A DNA stretch of 52,771 nucleotides, from the NCBI GenBank assembly GCA_029210775.1, contig JARGGI010000005.1, positions 1-52,771 on the forward strand, in the 5' to 3' direction. Positions 52,279 to 52,771 of this stretch are shown here, piece after piece. The notes under the pieces are model-generated. The model made no database searches, was not told where the DNA came from, and saw only the letters and a program-made list of their open reading frames with translations. The translations under genes and the position numbers were made by a program. Within the stretch, counting starts at the first letter, position 1. Every line of letters begins with the position of its first letter. The DNA comes from Patescibacteria group bacterium. GTDB lineage: Bacteria; Patescibacteriota; Minisyncoccia; JAHIHE01; JAGLIN01.

Positions 52279-52771
52279 ATGAATATAAAAAAAATAACTA
52301 AAATAGCTATCTTTGTGTTTGCAGTGATTTATGCAAATTCTGCAATTGCTCAACAATGGACCCCTCTTGTCAGAATTCCAGGACTTCCTGCAACTGGAGG
52401 AGTGAGTTTGTCTGCTTATATGGTTGGTTTATATGATTTTCTTATTAGTATTGTTGGAATTGTGGCAGTGATGATGTTGATTATAGGTGGGATGAGATAT
52501 ATAACCTCTGCAGGAAATCAAGCTGCAGCTTCTGATGCAAAAGATATAATCAACAATGCCATTATTGGACTGATTTTAGCCGTTCTTTCGTGGGTTTTTA
52601 TCAAGACAATAAATCCTGATGTTTTGTATATAAAAAGTCCTGTTTTAACAAGCACGCCAATGGATAATTCAAAATGTACAAATTCTGTTTTTGATGCTGA
52701 TCCTTGTGTGTGTATCGATGGTACAAATACTCCTCGCGTGGCACTGGGATATACTACTTGTGACGAAGCTT
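52279..52771 (+). CDS. Pilin-like (VirB2-type) subunit; C-terminus cut by window
   Basis: Signal peptide MNIKKITKIAIFVFAVIYA ... AIAQQ, then two membrane helices (YDFLISIVGIVAVMMLIIGGMRYITSAG and DIINNAIIGLILAVLSWVFI) in the arrangement of VirB2/T4SS-pilin-like proteins (CPR-type). A cysteine-containing tail follows (CTNSVFDADPCVCIDG) and runs beyond the window. It likely forms the pilus or channel of the system encoded upstream. Confidence 0.8.
   Translation, partial: MNIKKITKIAIFVFAVIYANSAIAQQWTPLVRIPGLPATGGVSLSAYMVGLYDFLISIVGIVAVMMLIIGGMRYITSAGNQAAASDAKDIINNAIIGLILAVLSWVFIKTINPDVLYIKSPVLTSTPMDNSKCTNSVFDADPCVCIDGTNTPRVALGYTTCDEA

Overview
The window looks like a chromosomal segment of a low-GC member of the Candidate Phyla Radiation (Patescibacteria, probably Parcubacteria/Moranbacteria-like). 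The reasons are strong AT bias, short informational genes, a protein with three lamin-tail domains, a DUF4446 protein, a PrgI/VirB4/VirB6-type secretion locus, and many small proteins with no recognisable family. TGA is used as a stop (for example at the end of the flippase gene), so the standard bacterial code fits. All calls come from reading the sequence; no database search was run.

Layout. (1) 1-7953, minus strand: an ATP-grasp ligase fused to a retropepsin-like domain with its 7TM partner, ruvC-yebC, a frameshifted acidic ORF, a DUF192 protein with two tandem paralogous small proteins, and a large lamin-tail/OB-fold surface protein. (2) 8019-13595: the replication-origin neighbourhood. 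dciA-like, dnaN and dnaA run on the minus strand, and rpmH-rnpA-yidD-yidC-jag on the plus strand. Gene polarity flips here, and DnaA-box-like 9-mers cluster between dnaA and dnaN. (3) 13761-18495: a Wzx-type flippase and two O-antigen-ligase-like membrane proteins, interspersed with small inverted-repeat elements. One element is inserted in frame inside a ligase gene. (4) 18496-19725: no convincing protein gene, but a promoter, a strong hairpin and a terminator suggest a small RNA. (5) 19726-24869: DUF4446, infB, rbfA, a DHH phosphoesterase, an unknown membrane-anchored protein and endonuclease IV, closely packed. (6) 24870-29956: a degenerate repeat array, a gene broken by a 153-bp MITE plus a homopolymer frameshift, a 656-aa unknown protein, a beta-helix protein and a family-4 uracil-DNA glycosylase. 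(7) 30057-37187: a tRNA-rich stretch with seven tRNAs, one tRNA remnant, a decayed HNH endonuclease and a GIY-YIG endonuclease lodged in a duplicated tRNA-Val. Between these lie an LPG-synthase-like flippase, a 3D-domain protein, rplS, an RluD-family synthase, an SMR transporter, a ZIP transporter and a winged-helix protein. (8) 37329-42281: a LysM-CHAP hydrolase, a UvrD/PcrA helicase and rsmA. (9) 42450-44651: a structured leader, an SPFH protein and a partner membrane protein. (10) 44664-52771: a type IV secretion-like locus (VirB6-like, unknown, PrgI, separate VirB4 N-domain, VirB4 ATPase, basic membrane protein, pilin-like subunit cut by the window end).

The origin block supplies replication initiation, membrane-protein insertion and RNA processing. 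The flippase, ligases, LPG-synthase-like protein, LysM-CHAP and 3D proteins serve the envelope. The last operon probably builds a DNA- or protein-translocating channel with a pilus.

The most interesting structures are the GIY-YIG/tRNA-Val cassette, the MITE-interrupted gene with clean footprint, three copies of a 130-150 bp inverted-repeat element (two with a nested palindrome), an apparent C33 in tRNA-Val(GAC), an apparent ACG start, and structured leaders or small RNAs near 18.5 kb and 42.5 kb.
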